The notes below the pieces were generated by a model. It was not told where the DNA came from and made no database searches. It saw only the letters and a list, made by a program, of their open reading frames with translations. Below are positions 7,918-15,918 of a stretch of DNA of 62,635 bases, one piece after another; the first letter of the stretch is position 1; each line of letters starts with the position of its first letter. A program made the translations under genes and the position numbers. The DNA lies in contig JAJISE010000006.1 of NCBI GenBank assembly GCA_022848865.1, positions 1 through 62,635 on the forward strand, in the 5' to 3' direction. The DNA comes from Candidatus Thermoplasmatota archaeon (lineage in GTDB: Archaea > Thermoplasmatota > Thermoplasmata > RBG-16-68-12 > JAGMCJ01).

Positions 7918-9942
7918 TTGACAACAAAATGCTTCAGAAGTCCCAATACCACTCAGAGGCTATCTCTGCAAGGAGAACTTCTGAATCGAGAGGCGCGAAG
8001 GTTGACCTTGAATCTGATGGAGAAGTGGGTGCGAATGTCCCCGTTTGACTCTTCAAAGCAGCTCAAGATACGTCTATTCTCGTCTGAGTGGCTTTGCTTC
8101 ATGTCCCAGCTTCTCGTTGCGATCAGAGAAGCAGTTCCAGAAGATGTCAAGAAGAAGAGCCCCCAGGAATGGCATGAGAGCGAAATCGAGAAGAACCCGA
8201 ATGACAAGAGCCTCTGGTTTGGCCTGGGCTCGCTACAGGCCAAGATGGGAGAGCACGAGAAGGCTGTTGAAGCTTTCGCGAGAGTCACCTGGCTCGACCC
8301 CTTTCATCTGAAGGCCTGGGATGCCAAAGGCAAAGCGCTGATACGATTGAGCCGGTTTCAGGAAGCCCTCGAATGCTATACAAGGGCAACCGAGCTTGAC
8401 AGCAGAGACGAGAGACTGTGGTTCCAGAAAGGAGAGACCCTCCTGAAGCTCAAGAAGTACAAAGAGGCCCTGATATGCTATGAGAGGGCGATGGAGGTCG
8501 ACCCGAACTTCTCAGATGCCTGGTATGGGAGGGGAGAGGCGTTGAAGGAACTCAACAGTCATACCAGAGCCAGCGCTTCTGATGGGCCTCTGAAGGAGAG
8601 CAACCAGCTTGACACCGATCCCGTCCTTTCAGAAGATGCAGGGATACCAGAAATACACGGAACCGTGGACCGAGGCCACTCGAGCCTCGGAGAGGCCTCC
8701 GAACGGCTCTCAGATATTGAGCCTCACAGAGAGGACCTCGTTCTGTCGGCGAGTATGCATAGATATAGCGGGAACCCCGAGGAGGCCCTCAGGCTGTACG
8801 ACAAGGCAATAGAGGTCGACCCAAACCTCCTGGATGCGTGGTACTCCAAAGGAACCCTGCTCTATGTCATGGACAGGTATGAGGAGGCCCTTGGTTGCTT
8901 CGAAGAGGCGCTGGAAATCGATCCCGACCATAAGTGGAGCAAGAAGAGGAGAGCGGAGATCGAGACGCTCCTCAGAGGCAGGACATCCAAGAAAACGGAG
9001 TCACCAGCGCCCAAGGAGAGAGGTGAGAGGGAGCCTGAGGGAGCCTCTCAGAAGACAATCGCCCCAGTCTCCAAGAGTCCTGGGGAAGAAGCGGCCAGGA
9101 GGGAGGAGCTCATGCAGAAGGCCGACGAGCGTGTCCATGCTGGGGATCTTGAAGTCGCACTCCTCTACTACGACAAGGTCCTTGAAACTGACCGAGACCA
9201 TTGGAAGGCGTGGAAGGGGAAGGGGCGGGTCTACTCGATGATGGGAAGAAGTGAGGACGCGACGGAGTGCATTGAGAGAGCCACCAGGCTTAACCCTGAG
9301 GACGAATCATTGTGGGTTGACGAGGGGAAGATGCTCAGCACAGGCGGGGATAGACCCGGAGCGCTGGCAGCTCTGAAGAGGGTACTGGAACTCGACCCCG
9401 AATTGGCGGATGCCTGGTTCGAGGCCGGGACGATCCTTCAGTCGCTTGGATTCTCAAGGGTCGCGCATAACGCCCTTCGGGAGGCGTTTGAGCAGTACCT
9501 TGCTGATATGTTGCGGGAGAGGGATGAGCCCCCTGAACCGGACCACGAGGTCCCACCCGCCCAGAAGCCAGAGAGGCACGGGAAGCAAGACGCCATTCGA
9601 TCGCGCCCGATGGACCTCGACAGGTCCGACCGCAACATCCTGATGGCCCTGTGGAGGCGAAGCAGATCGGTCAACGAACTCGCAAGGAATCTGGGCATTC
9701 CGGTGGCAGAATGCCACAGGCGTGTGAAGAAGCTGCATTCCCACGGCATCCTGAAACACTACACGTTCCAGAACGTCCTGAGTCCCGACAGACAGTCCGT
9801 CGATCTCTACAGGCTTGACAAACAGAAGGGAGTTGTTCTCTTGCAAGGGGAGAGACTGATGCTTGAGATACCGCTTGCCAGGGAGATCGGCCAGGACACC
9901 CACTCTCCGAAAAAGAGGACTGCTCCTGAGACAGGTTCTTGA
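7918..9942 (+). CDS. TPR-repeat protein with C-terminal winged-helix domain
   Basis: This product of up to 674 residues has tetratricopeptide repeats in three blocks (about 80-205, 275-350 and 395-530), with typical units such as ALICYERAMEVDP and ALRLYDKAIEVDP. Charged linkers separate the blocks. The tail (about 560-660) is a winged helix with LGIPVAECHRRVKKLHSHGIL. This suggests a regulator whose TPR part binds a protein partner. The frame opens with TTG at 7918; ATGs at 8017, 8035 and 8101 are alternatives, and the sequence before 8101 (MSQLLVAIRE) looks less protein-like. A half-dyad GATAAT lies at 7880-7885 upstream. Confidence 0.75.
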   Translation: MTTKCFRSPNTTQRLSLQGELLNREARRLTLNLMEKWVRMSPFDSSKQLKIRLFSSEWLCFMSQLLVAIREAVPEDVKKKSPQEWHESEIEKNPNDKSLWFGLGSLQAKMGEHEKAVEAFARVTWLDPFHLKAWDAKGKALIRLSRFQEALECYTRATELDSRDERLWFQKGETLLKLKKYKEALICYERAMEVDPNFSDAWYGRGEALKELNSHTRASASDGPLKESNQLDTDPVLSEDAGIPEIHGTVDRGHSSLGEASERLSDIEPHREDLVLSASMHRYSGNPEEALRLYDKAIEVDPNLLDAWYSKGTLLYVMDRYEEALGCFEEALEIDPDHKWSKKRRAEIETLLRGRTSKKTESPAPKERGEREPEGASQKTIAPVSKSPGEEAARREELMQKADERVHAGDLEVALLYYDKVLETDRDHWKAWKGKGRVYSMMGRSEDATECIERATRLNPEDESLWVDEGKMLSTGGDRPGALAALKRVLELDPELADAWFEAGTILQSLGFSRVAHNALREAFEQYLADMLRERDEPPEPDHEVPPAQKPERHGKQDAIRSRPMDLDRSDRNILMALWRRSRSVNELARNLGIPVAECHRRVKKLHSHGILKHYTFQNVLSPDRQSVDLYRLDKQKGVVLLQGERLMLEIPLAREIGQDTHSPKKRTAPETGS

Positions 9943-9953
9943 GAACGCCCCAT

Positions 9954-9979
9954 TGGGTTCAGGTTCGTTTCTGAACCCA
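9954..9979. terminator. Hairpin just after the TPR gene
   Basis: A perfect 9-base stem (9954-9962 with 9971-9979, core GGGTTCAG/CTGAACCC) encloses an 8-base loop 12 bases past the stop. There is no T-tract, so it could stabilise the 3' end rather than terminate transcription. The remaining sequence to 10385 holds a 79-codon frame starting at 10214 that I do not trust as a gene. Confidence 0.35.
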
Positions 9980-10385
9980 TGGCAAGACCTCGATGGATAT
10001 TCTGCTTCCGAATCGCTGGAAGCGGAGTCTCCCCGTTCGAAATGCATTTGACAAAGATTAAAGAGGAATCGCTGCAATCGCCTTGAAAGGCGCGGAATCC
10101 TCTCATCTGCGCTACACACTCAATGGGAAGTGCAACAAGAGCGCCAAGTAGTCTTCGATTGCCGAGTTACCAGAAGAAGAACACAGAGTGTCTGACCTTG
10201 GCCAAGGCGGAGAATGACACAGATGGACCGTAGTGCGAATCCAGGAATGGAGGGGGGCGAGACCATGCCCCTCCTCCTCGGACAGTTCGAGTTCCCTAAT
10301 ACTGAGGCTGGATTCGGTGCCTTCTGGCGTCTGCTTAGCGGGTCATTGGACGATTCCCTGAGCACATCGAAACGCTGCGGGACTC

Positions 10386-13340
10386 TTGGGGATGGGGGGA
10401 ACGCACCTTACGGGAGCGAGTTCTGCGATCATCGTTTCTCCTGGTGGTGGTAGGTTGAGCCACTTCGAGGAGAAGTTCAGGAGTATGTTCGACAACGCAA
10501 GTGACGGGATTCTGTTCTTGGACACGTCCGGAAGAATCCTCAATGTCAACGAAAGCGTTGTTCGGATGTTTGGGGATTCAAGTGATGAATTGGTGGGGAG
10601 GCGTCTTTCAGACATCGGTGTGTTGTCTCCAGAGCAGATATCGGAACTCGAGAAGTGTTCTAGTGACGCTCTTGCCGGAAAGAAGGTTCTTCTGCCCCTC
10701 CACATCAGGAACAGGAAAGGAGAGGAGATAGACATAGACTACTCAGCCAATCTCGTCAGATCGGGTGATAAAGTCGTGGGTGTCATGGTCACTGTCAGGG
10801 ACGTCACCAAGCGCAGGGAGCTGAAGGACAAGATTAGAGAGACCGAAAGGCAGCTTGGAGACCTGAACTCTTTGCTCCTAGCCATCAGGAATATCAATCA
10901 GTGCATTACGTCCGAAACAGACAAGAAGATACTTCTGGAGAGGGCATGCTATTCGTTGGCCGACACGAGAGGATACATGGACATATCCATTGCCTATCTG
11001 GACAAGGACACGAACGAGCTGCGTCCTGTCGCCCATCGTGGGAATCACGAACGAAGGCAGTGGAAGGCCAGCCCGACAGGCGAGGGTGACGCCCCGAAGT
11101 GTGTTAGATATCTGCTTGGAGAGCAGTCCAGTGTGTTGTACAGAAGCACGAGGGAAGAGTGTGGGGAATGCGATTGCTGCGACTACGAAGTAGACCATCA
11201 GTCTGTTCTCGTCCCCATAATGACCAGTGGCGGACCTGTCATCGGACTCATCCACGTCTGCTTCGAGACGGAAAGGGACATTCACAAGGATGAAATCGGC
11301 CTCCTCGAGGAGCTGGCAGCTGACTTGGCTCTTGGCATTTCCAAAATCGAGGCCGAGGAGGCCCTGCGAGAGTACAAGCAGGAGTTGGAAATCAGAAACA
11401 AAATCGATGAGATCTTCCTCACCATCTCGGATGAGAGAATGTACGGGGAAGTGCTTGATGTGGTTCTGAAGACAATGGGGAGCAAGTACGGCATCTTCGG
11501 ATACATCCACCGAGACGGAGCCTTCGTTTCCCCCTCCCTGACCAAAGACATCTGGGACCAATGCCAGATGAAAGACAAAGACATCGTCTTTCCCCGAGAG
11601 ACGTGGGGAGGTATATGGGGCCGGGCTCTCATGGAGAAGAGGACGCTTTGCTCCAACGGAGGCTTCAAGGTGCCAAAGGGTCACATTCCTGTCACCCGGG
11701 CTCTGGATGTGCCCATCATCCATCGAAACGAAGTCATAGGAAACCTGCTGGTCAGCAACAAGACAACGGACTACGACAATAAGGATGTGGAGTTGCTGGA
11801 GAACATAGCCAACGGCATAGCTCCAATCCTGAACGCAAGACTGCAGAGAGATAGACAGGAGGAGGATCGCAAGGAGGCTGAGGAGAACCTGCGACAATCA
11901 GAGGAAAGGTTCAGAAGCATCGTAGAGGGGGCTCCCGGTGTCCTCGTAATAGCAGATACAGAAGGTAACAACGTTTATGTCAGCCCGAATTCCGAAGAGA
12001 TTACAGGCCTCACTCCTGAGGAACTGCTGGGAGGATTCGTCTCGTGGGTCCATGAGGACGACAGGCCGAAGGCAGAAGAGGCCTTTGACCGAACCTTCTC
12101 CGAAGGAATTGGAGGCAGGGACTTCGAGTACAAGGCAGTGAGAAAGAATGGGGAAGTGTGGTATGCCTCGAGCTCCTGGGAACCGCTCAAGGATGCGCAA
12201 GGGGACTTCGCTGGCGTGGTCCTCCAGACAACCAACATCACAGAACGCAAAGAAGCCGAAGAGAAGATGAAAAGGTCCGAAGAGAGGTTCAGAAATCTCG
12301 TTGAGAACACTGAAGCGGCGATTGCGACCACAGACATTGAAGGGAAGTTCAACTACGTCAACGATGCGCTCTGCAGGACGATAGGGTACTCCAGAGAAGA
12401 GCTCCTTGGCGAATTCTTCGGTGACTTCATTCATCCTGACGACGGAGAGAAGATCGTGGAAGTGTTCCTGAGCGCCTTTGAGGATCCCGGAAAAACGGTA
12501 CATCTGGAGTTCTCCGTGATATGCAAGGATGGCCACGAAGTCCGGCTGAGTAGTACTCCGACTGCCCTCACGCGGGGTGACGAGGTCGTTGGATTCAGCG
12601 CAATCGTCACGGACATCACAGATCTCAAGCAGGCGGAGGAAACCAAGAACAGGTTGATCTCCAACATATCACACGAGCTCAGGACCCCGCTTACAAGCAT
12701 CGAAGGGTATGCCGGGTTCATGCTCTCAGGGAAGACCGGAAAGTTGCCTGAGAACCATAGGAAATCCGTTAGCATAATTGTCGAGGAATCAGAGCGGTTG
12801 AGGGTTCTGATAGACAACTTCCTCGACCTGATAACCATAGACGTCGAGGGGCTGGAGATGGAAACAGCGACCGTATCCATCGGTCGGATTATCGAGAGCT
12901 TGGTTTCTTCCATGACTCCAGAACTGAAGAAGAAGGAGATTCGGATCTCCAAACGTCTCCCGTCTAACTTACGTCCCCTCAGAGGAGATGAGTCGAGGCT
13001 GCACCAGTTGTTCTCCAACCTCCTCAGCAACGCCATCAAGTTTACGCCAGCGGGTGGTTCGGTTGAGATCAGGGCAAGCGCGAGCGACGAACATATTACC
13101 GTCGAAGTGGCAGACACGGGTACAGGAATCTCCGCCGAGGACATGCCACACATCTTTGATAGATTCTATCAAGCGGACAATTCATCCACGCGGGTACACA
13201 GGGGCGCGGGACTCGGTCTGGCGATATGCAAAGAGATTGTGGAAGCCCATACGGGGCGCATAGAGGTGGAGAGCGAGCCCAGAAGTGGCTCGGTCTTCCG
13301 TGTCATACTGCCTCTTGGCGAGGAGGATCCGGATGTCTAA
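10386..13340 (+). CDS. Multi-PAS/GAF sensor histidine kinase
   Basis: This 984-residue cytoplasmic kinase has the likely order PAS (about 25-140), GAF (160-315), GAF (335-490), PAS (505-620), PAS (630-745), HisKA and HATPase. The phosphoacceptor is His763 in SHELRTPLTS. The ATPase has NLLSNAIKF (N box), ADTGTGIS (G1), a FDRFYQ F box and GAGLGLAI (G2). No membrane segment is visible, so it should sense an internal signal. The first GAF has a cysteine group (CGECDCC) aligned with a Cys pair in the kinase at 21025-25092. It overlaps the response regulator at 13333 by 8 bases, a cognate pair. The TTG at 10456 (LSHFEEKF) is an alternative start, since the PAS fold begins there. Confidence 0.9.
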   Translation: MGMGGTHLTGASSAIIVSPGGGRLSHFEEKFRSMFDNASDGILFLDTSGRILNVNESVVRMFGDSSDELVGRRLSDIGVLSPEQISELEKCSSDALAGKKVLLPLHIRNRKGEEIDIDYSANLVRSGDKVVGVMVTVRDVTKRRELKDKIRETERQLGDLNSLLLAIRNINQCITSETDKKILLERACYSLADTRGYMDISIAYLDKDTNELRPVAHRGNHERRQWKASPTGEGDAPKCVRYLLGEQSSVLYRSTREECGECDCCDYEVDHQSVLVPIMTSGGPVIGLIHVCFETERDIHKDEIGLLEELAADLALGISKIEAEEALREYKQELEIRNKIDEIFLTISDERMYGEVLDVVLKTMGSKYGIFGYIHRDGAFVSPSLTKDIWDQCQMKDKDIVFPRETWGGIWGRALMEKRTLCSNGGFKVPKGHIPVTRALDVPIIHRNEVIGNLLVSNKTTDYDNKDVELLENIANGIAPILNARLQRDRQEEDRKEAEENLRQSEERFRSIVEGAPGVLVIADTEGNNVYVSPNSEEITGLTPEELLGGFVSWVHEDDRPKAEEAFDRTFSEGIGGRDFEYKAVRKNGEVWYASSSWEPLKDAQGDFAGVVLQTTNITERKEAEEKMKRSEERFRNLVENTEAAIATTDIEGKFNYVNDALCRTIGYSREELLGEFFGDFIHPDDGEKIVEVFLSAFEDPGKTVHLEFSVICKDGHEVRLSSTPTALTRGDEVVGFSAIVTDITDLKQAEETKNRLISNISHELRTPLTSIEGYAGFMLSGKTGKLPENHRKSVSIIVEESERLRVLIDNFLDLITIDVEGLEMETATVSIGRIIESLVSSMTPELKKKEIRISKRLPSNLRPLRGDESRLHQLFSNLLSNAIKFTPAGGSVEIRASASDEHITVEVADTGTGISAEDMPHIFDRFYQADNSSTRVHRGAGLGLAICKEIVEAHTGRIEVESEPRSGSVFRVILPLGEEDPDV

Positions 13341-13707
13341 GCAGAAGGTGATGGTTGTTGATGACGAGAAGAACGTCCTCGATCTTGTGGGAATGATACT
13401 GGAGGCGGAGGGATACGAAGTCTCCAAGGCAAACGACGGCATCGAGTGTCTCGACACGATAGATGAAGTGAACCCAGACCTGGTTCTGCTGGATGTCAGG
13501 ATGCCGGGGATGAACGGATGGATCGTCTTCGAGAAGCTGAAGGAGAACCCAAGAACCAAGGACATCCCGGTGGCGATGCTCACAGTCATGGCTCATCCAA
13601 GAGACAGGGAGAGGGCCCTGAACGAGTTGGGCGTGGACGACTACATAACGAAGCCCTTCGCTCCAGATGACCTCGTCCGGCGTGTTAAGAAGCTCCTTTC
13701 GCCATAG
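13333..13707 (+). CDS. Single-domain response regulator
   Basis: The 124-residue receiver has the acidic pair VVDDEKN, phosphoacceptor Asp54 in LLDVRMPGM, a Thr in MLTVM and the conserved Lys in ITKPF. It has no output domain and so acts through protein contacts, CheY-style. The ATG at 13333 lies within the last codons of the preceding kinase, indicating translational coupling. The kinase at 10386 is the likely phosphodonor. Confidence 0.9.
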   Translation: MSKQKVMVVDDEKNVLDLVGMILEAEGYEVSKANDGIECLDTIDEVNPDLVLLDVRMPGMNGWIVFEKLKENPRTKDIPVAMLTVMAHPRDRERALNELGVDDYITKPFAPDDLVRRVKKLLSP

Positions 13708-13814
13708 GACCTGCGCGTCCGATATCTGTGTGCGACAGTACGCCCTTAGAAGCATTAATACCGCCATTGGCATAGCAATCGGCAAGCGTCTCGTAACTCT
13801 CAAAGGTCTGAGCC

Positions 13815-14639
13815 ATGTCCAAAGGTAGCGGTATGCGCGGGGTTTTCACCCTCACAATCTCGAAGCAACACGGCGCTTGGTCGATCCTAATCGCCTGCTT
13901 TGTGTTGGGCACGTGGGTAGGAGGCAGTCTCGACCCCAGAACCGCTCTCCTGTTATGTTCGGTCGTATTCGGCTTTCTGGCGCGCCATTCAGCGGGAGTC
14001 TATTTGCGGTTTCCCGAGACGGACACACGGAGGAAGGGAGTGCTGATATGGACAACGTTCTACGCACTGGTCCTTCTGGGCACAGGAGGTTTGCTTGTCT
14101 TGGCCTACGGACTGTGGTCACTTCTCCTCTTCGGAATCCTCCTACTCGCAGTCGGTTTGACGTCACTAATGATAGCGCACCAGAAGAGGGATTACACGAA
14201 TAGCGGCGAGCTCATTGGAGTACTCGGTCTGACCCTTGTCGCCCCTGTGGCAGAGTATACTGCCCGAGGCATCTTCTCCGTGCAGACCTTCGCAGTGTGG
14301 GTGCTCTGCGCTTCCTTCTTCTGCGGGAGCGTCTTCCACGTGCGCTACCTGGTGCGCCGGCGGGCTGCGAGCATGGGACCGCTTCGACAGCGTCTCAAGG
14401 CGGGTCGGCCGTCAGTTCTGTATCATCTCGGTGCTCTTTGCGCCGCGGTCGTTCTCGGTCTTGCGGGCATGCTTCCTCCTCTTTCCCCTCTAGCCCTTCT
14501 GCCGGGCGCTCTTAGGGCGTGGACTGCGGTGGGGAGGAGGGTAAAGAGACCGTTACCCGTTCGGCGGATTGGTGTGATGGAGGTCTTCTACACGCTCGTC
14601 TTCTTGGTTATGGTCGTCTTGGCGTTCTACATATCGTAG
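13815..14639 (+). CDS. YwiC-like integral membrane protein
   Basis: This 274-residue protein has about seven or eight hydrophobic helices. Its N-terminus has SKQHGAWSILIACFVLG, matching the KQHGAW signature I associate with the YwiC-like family (bacterial and archaeal membrane proteins of unknown function). The ATG at 13833 (MRGVFTLTISK) is an alternative start. A TATA-like CATTAATAC lies near 13753. Its end overlaps, on the opposite strand, the tail of the frameshifted small gene at 14608-14848. Confidence 0.7.
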   Translation: MSKGSGMRGVFTLTISKQHGAWSILIACFVLGTWVGGSLDPRTALLLCSVVFGFLARHSAGVYLRFPETDTRRKGVLIWTTFYALVLLGTGGLLVLAYGLWSLLLFGILLLAVGLTSLMIAHQKRDYTNSGELIGVLGLTLVAPVAEYTARGIFSVQTFAVWVLCASFFCGSVFHVRYLVRRRAASMGPLRQRLKAGRPSVLYHLGALCAAVVLGLAGMLPPLSPLALLPGALRAWTAVGRRVKRPLPVRRIGVMEVFYTLVFLVMVVLAFYIS

Positions 14640-14848
14640 TAGCCTCGGTTCCGCCCATGCCTCGTCCCTTAATCCTCGCATCATACTCAGGTGCATCACT
14701 GAAAGCGTGGAGTCGGGCAGCTTCCACGTGCTCGATTTCCTCGAAACTGATCTCGCTCGTGATACTCTTCCTTCCACTTGATGCTCAATATGTCCTTCGC
14801 CAGGATGGTGACACGACGCTCTGCGCTATCGTTCCCGAAGGGAGACAT
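14608..14848 (-). pseudogene. Small frameshifted gene after the GTPase
   Basis: An ATG at 14848, inside the GTPase 3' end, opens a frame giving MSPFGNDSAERRVTILAKDI and on to Lys-Glu-Glu at residue 28, after which that frame turns arginine-rich and stops. From about 14769 a second frame (+1) is protein-like (SFEEIEHVEAARLHAFSD, then GRGMGG) and runs to TAA at 14608-14610, but has a stop just before this point and no start of its own. Joining the two at about 14762-14770 gives one plausible protein of about 80 residues. It is either a one-base assembly error or a recently broken gene. The family is not recognised. Confidence 0.5.
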
Positions 14849-15749
14849 CACTTATGGGAGCGACGGCCATTTTCTGTTTTCCGCGGGACAGAATCCAGTC
14901 CGCCAGCTCGATGAACGCTTTCTCGACGTTCTTCCCCGTCTTGGCACTCGTGAACGCGAAGGGCGAGCCCAGGCCTCGGCTGTACTTCGAGACGTCTACC
15001 AGCTCCATGTCGAACTCGTCCTCCAGGTCCATCTTGTTGACGAGGACGTAGACAGGTACGTCGCCAGCCACCTCGCGGACCGAAGCGGTCCATTCGTCTA
15101 TGCTCCTAAGCGTGTCCGCTCTCGTCACATCCGCGACCGCAAGTATCCCCTGCATGCCTTTGAAATGGGCCTGCAAGTAGAGCTCCGCGATGTTCCTCTC
15201 GCCCATGACGTCCCAGATCATCATGTCAACTCTCATATGCTTGCCCCGGGGCAGGGCGAGGTGGATCTCCTTCTTGGACACCTTCGCTCCTATCGTCTTC
15301 GCGTACTTGTCGTCGAACTGGTCCAGGACAAACCTTCGGATGAGGCTCGTCTTCCCCACCGCGGCATCGCCGACGAGACCCACCTTGAGCTTCGCCACGC
15401 TCTCCACCTTTCCAACGGATGGAGCTTCCGAGATCACTCTCATGTCGTAGTCCATTCTGGCCACCTTGAGAAGGTACTTCATCTTGACTATCGCGTCCCG
15501 AACCGTCTCCACCGCCCGAACATCGCCCGTGGAGAAGAAGTCCTTCGGAACGGTCAGTGTCGCCCTGTTCTCTTCGCATATCCAGCCGTGGGTCTCCAGA
15601 AGATCGGACAGCGTCTTGAACCTCGAGTCTCGACCAGTGACGACAACCTCGAAGACAATCCTCCCCCTACGGCTCACATCCTTGAGGTCCTCCTTCTTGG
15701 AGATCCCATCTAGCAGGACCTTCTTGCCATCCTGTCCCGATCCGTCCAA
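14826..15749 (-). CDS. Ras-like small GTPase with N-terminal extension
   Basis: This 307-residue protein has an N-terminal alpha/beta domain (about 20-105) of unknown type and a Ras/Rab-like G domain (about 118-295). G1 is GDAAVGKTS, G3 is DVMGE (where eukaryotic Ras-like proteins have DTAGQ), G4 is NKMD and G5 is TSAK. It resembles the GTPase at 27155-27748, which has DIMGQ at G3. There is no lipidation signal. It is divergent from the STAND protein at 15919 and may work with the neighbouring kinases as an MglA-type switch; that is inference. Confidence 0.85.
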   Translation of the reverse strand: MDGSGQDGKKVLLDGISKKEDLKDVSRRGRIVFEVVVTGRDSRFKTLSDLLETHGWICEENRATLTVPKDFFSTGDVRAVETVRDAIVKMKYLLKVARMDYDMRVISEAPSVGKVESVAKLKVGLVGDAAVGKTSLIRRFVLDQFDDKYAKTIGAKVSKKEIHLALPRGKHMRVDMMIWDVMGERNIAELYLQAHFKGMQGILAVADVTRADTLRSIDEWTASVREVAGDVPVYVLVNKMDLEDEFDMELVDVSKYSRGLGSPFAFTSAKTGKNVEKAFIELADWILSRGKQKMAVAPISDVSLRER

Positions 15750-15918
15750 GGACTGTCCTCCGCAGCGCCCCCGCGCTTTCCAAATGAACCCGGCTGGAAA
15801 CGCGGTCCTGCTCCAAGGATAATCCTGTGGTGTTTATAACTATATGGTGTCTACATGTAGTTTTTCCGAAAGAACCTAATATCTCAGGGTGCATCATCCC
15901 CTTGCAGGGGCAAGGGAG

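Noticed and set aside
10214-10453. 79-codon frame overlapping the kinase start
   Set aside because: Ends in a Trp run and has low protein-like character; the kinase frame begins inside it. It could be the 5' part of a longer, frameshifted kinase N-terminus but nothing supports that.
14778-15713. Long antisense open frame over the GTPase gene
   Set aside because: It is opposite a gene with full G motifs; high GC makes antisense frames long here.
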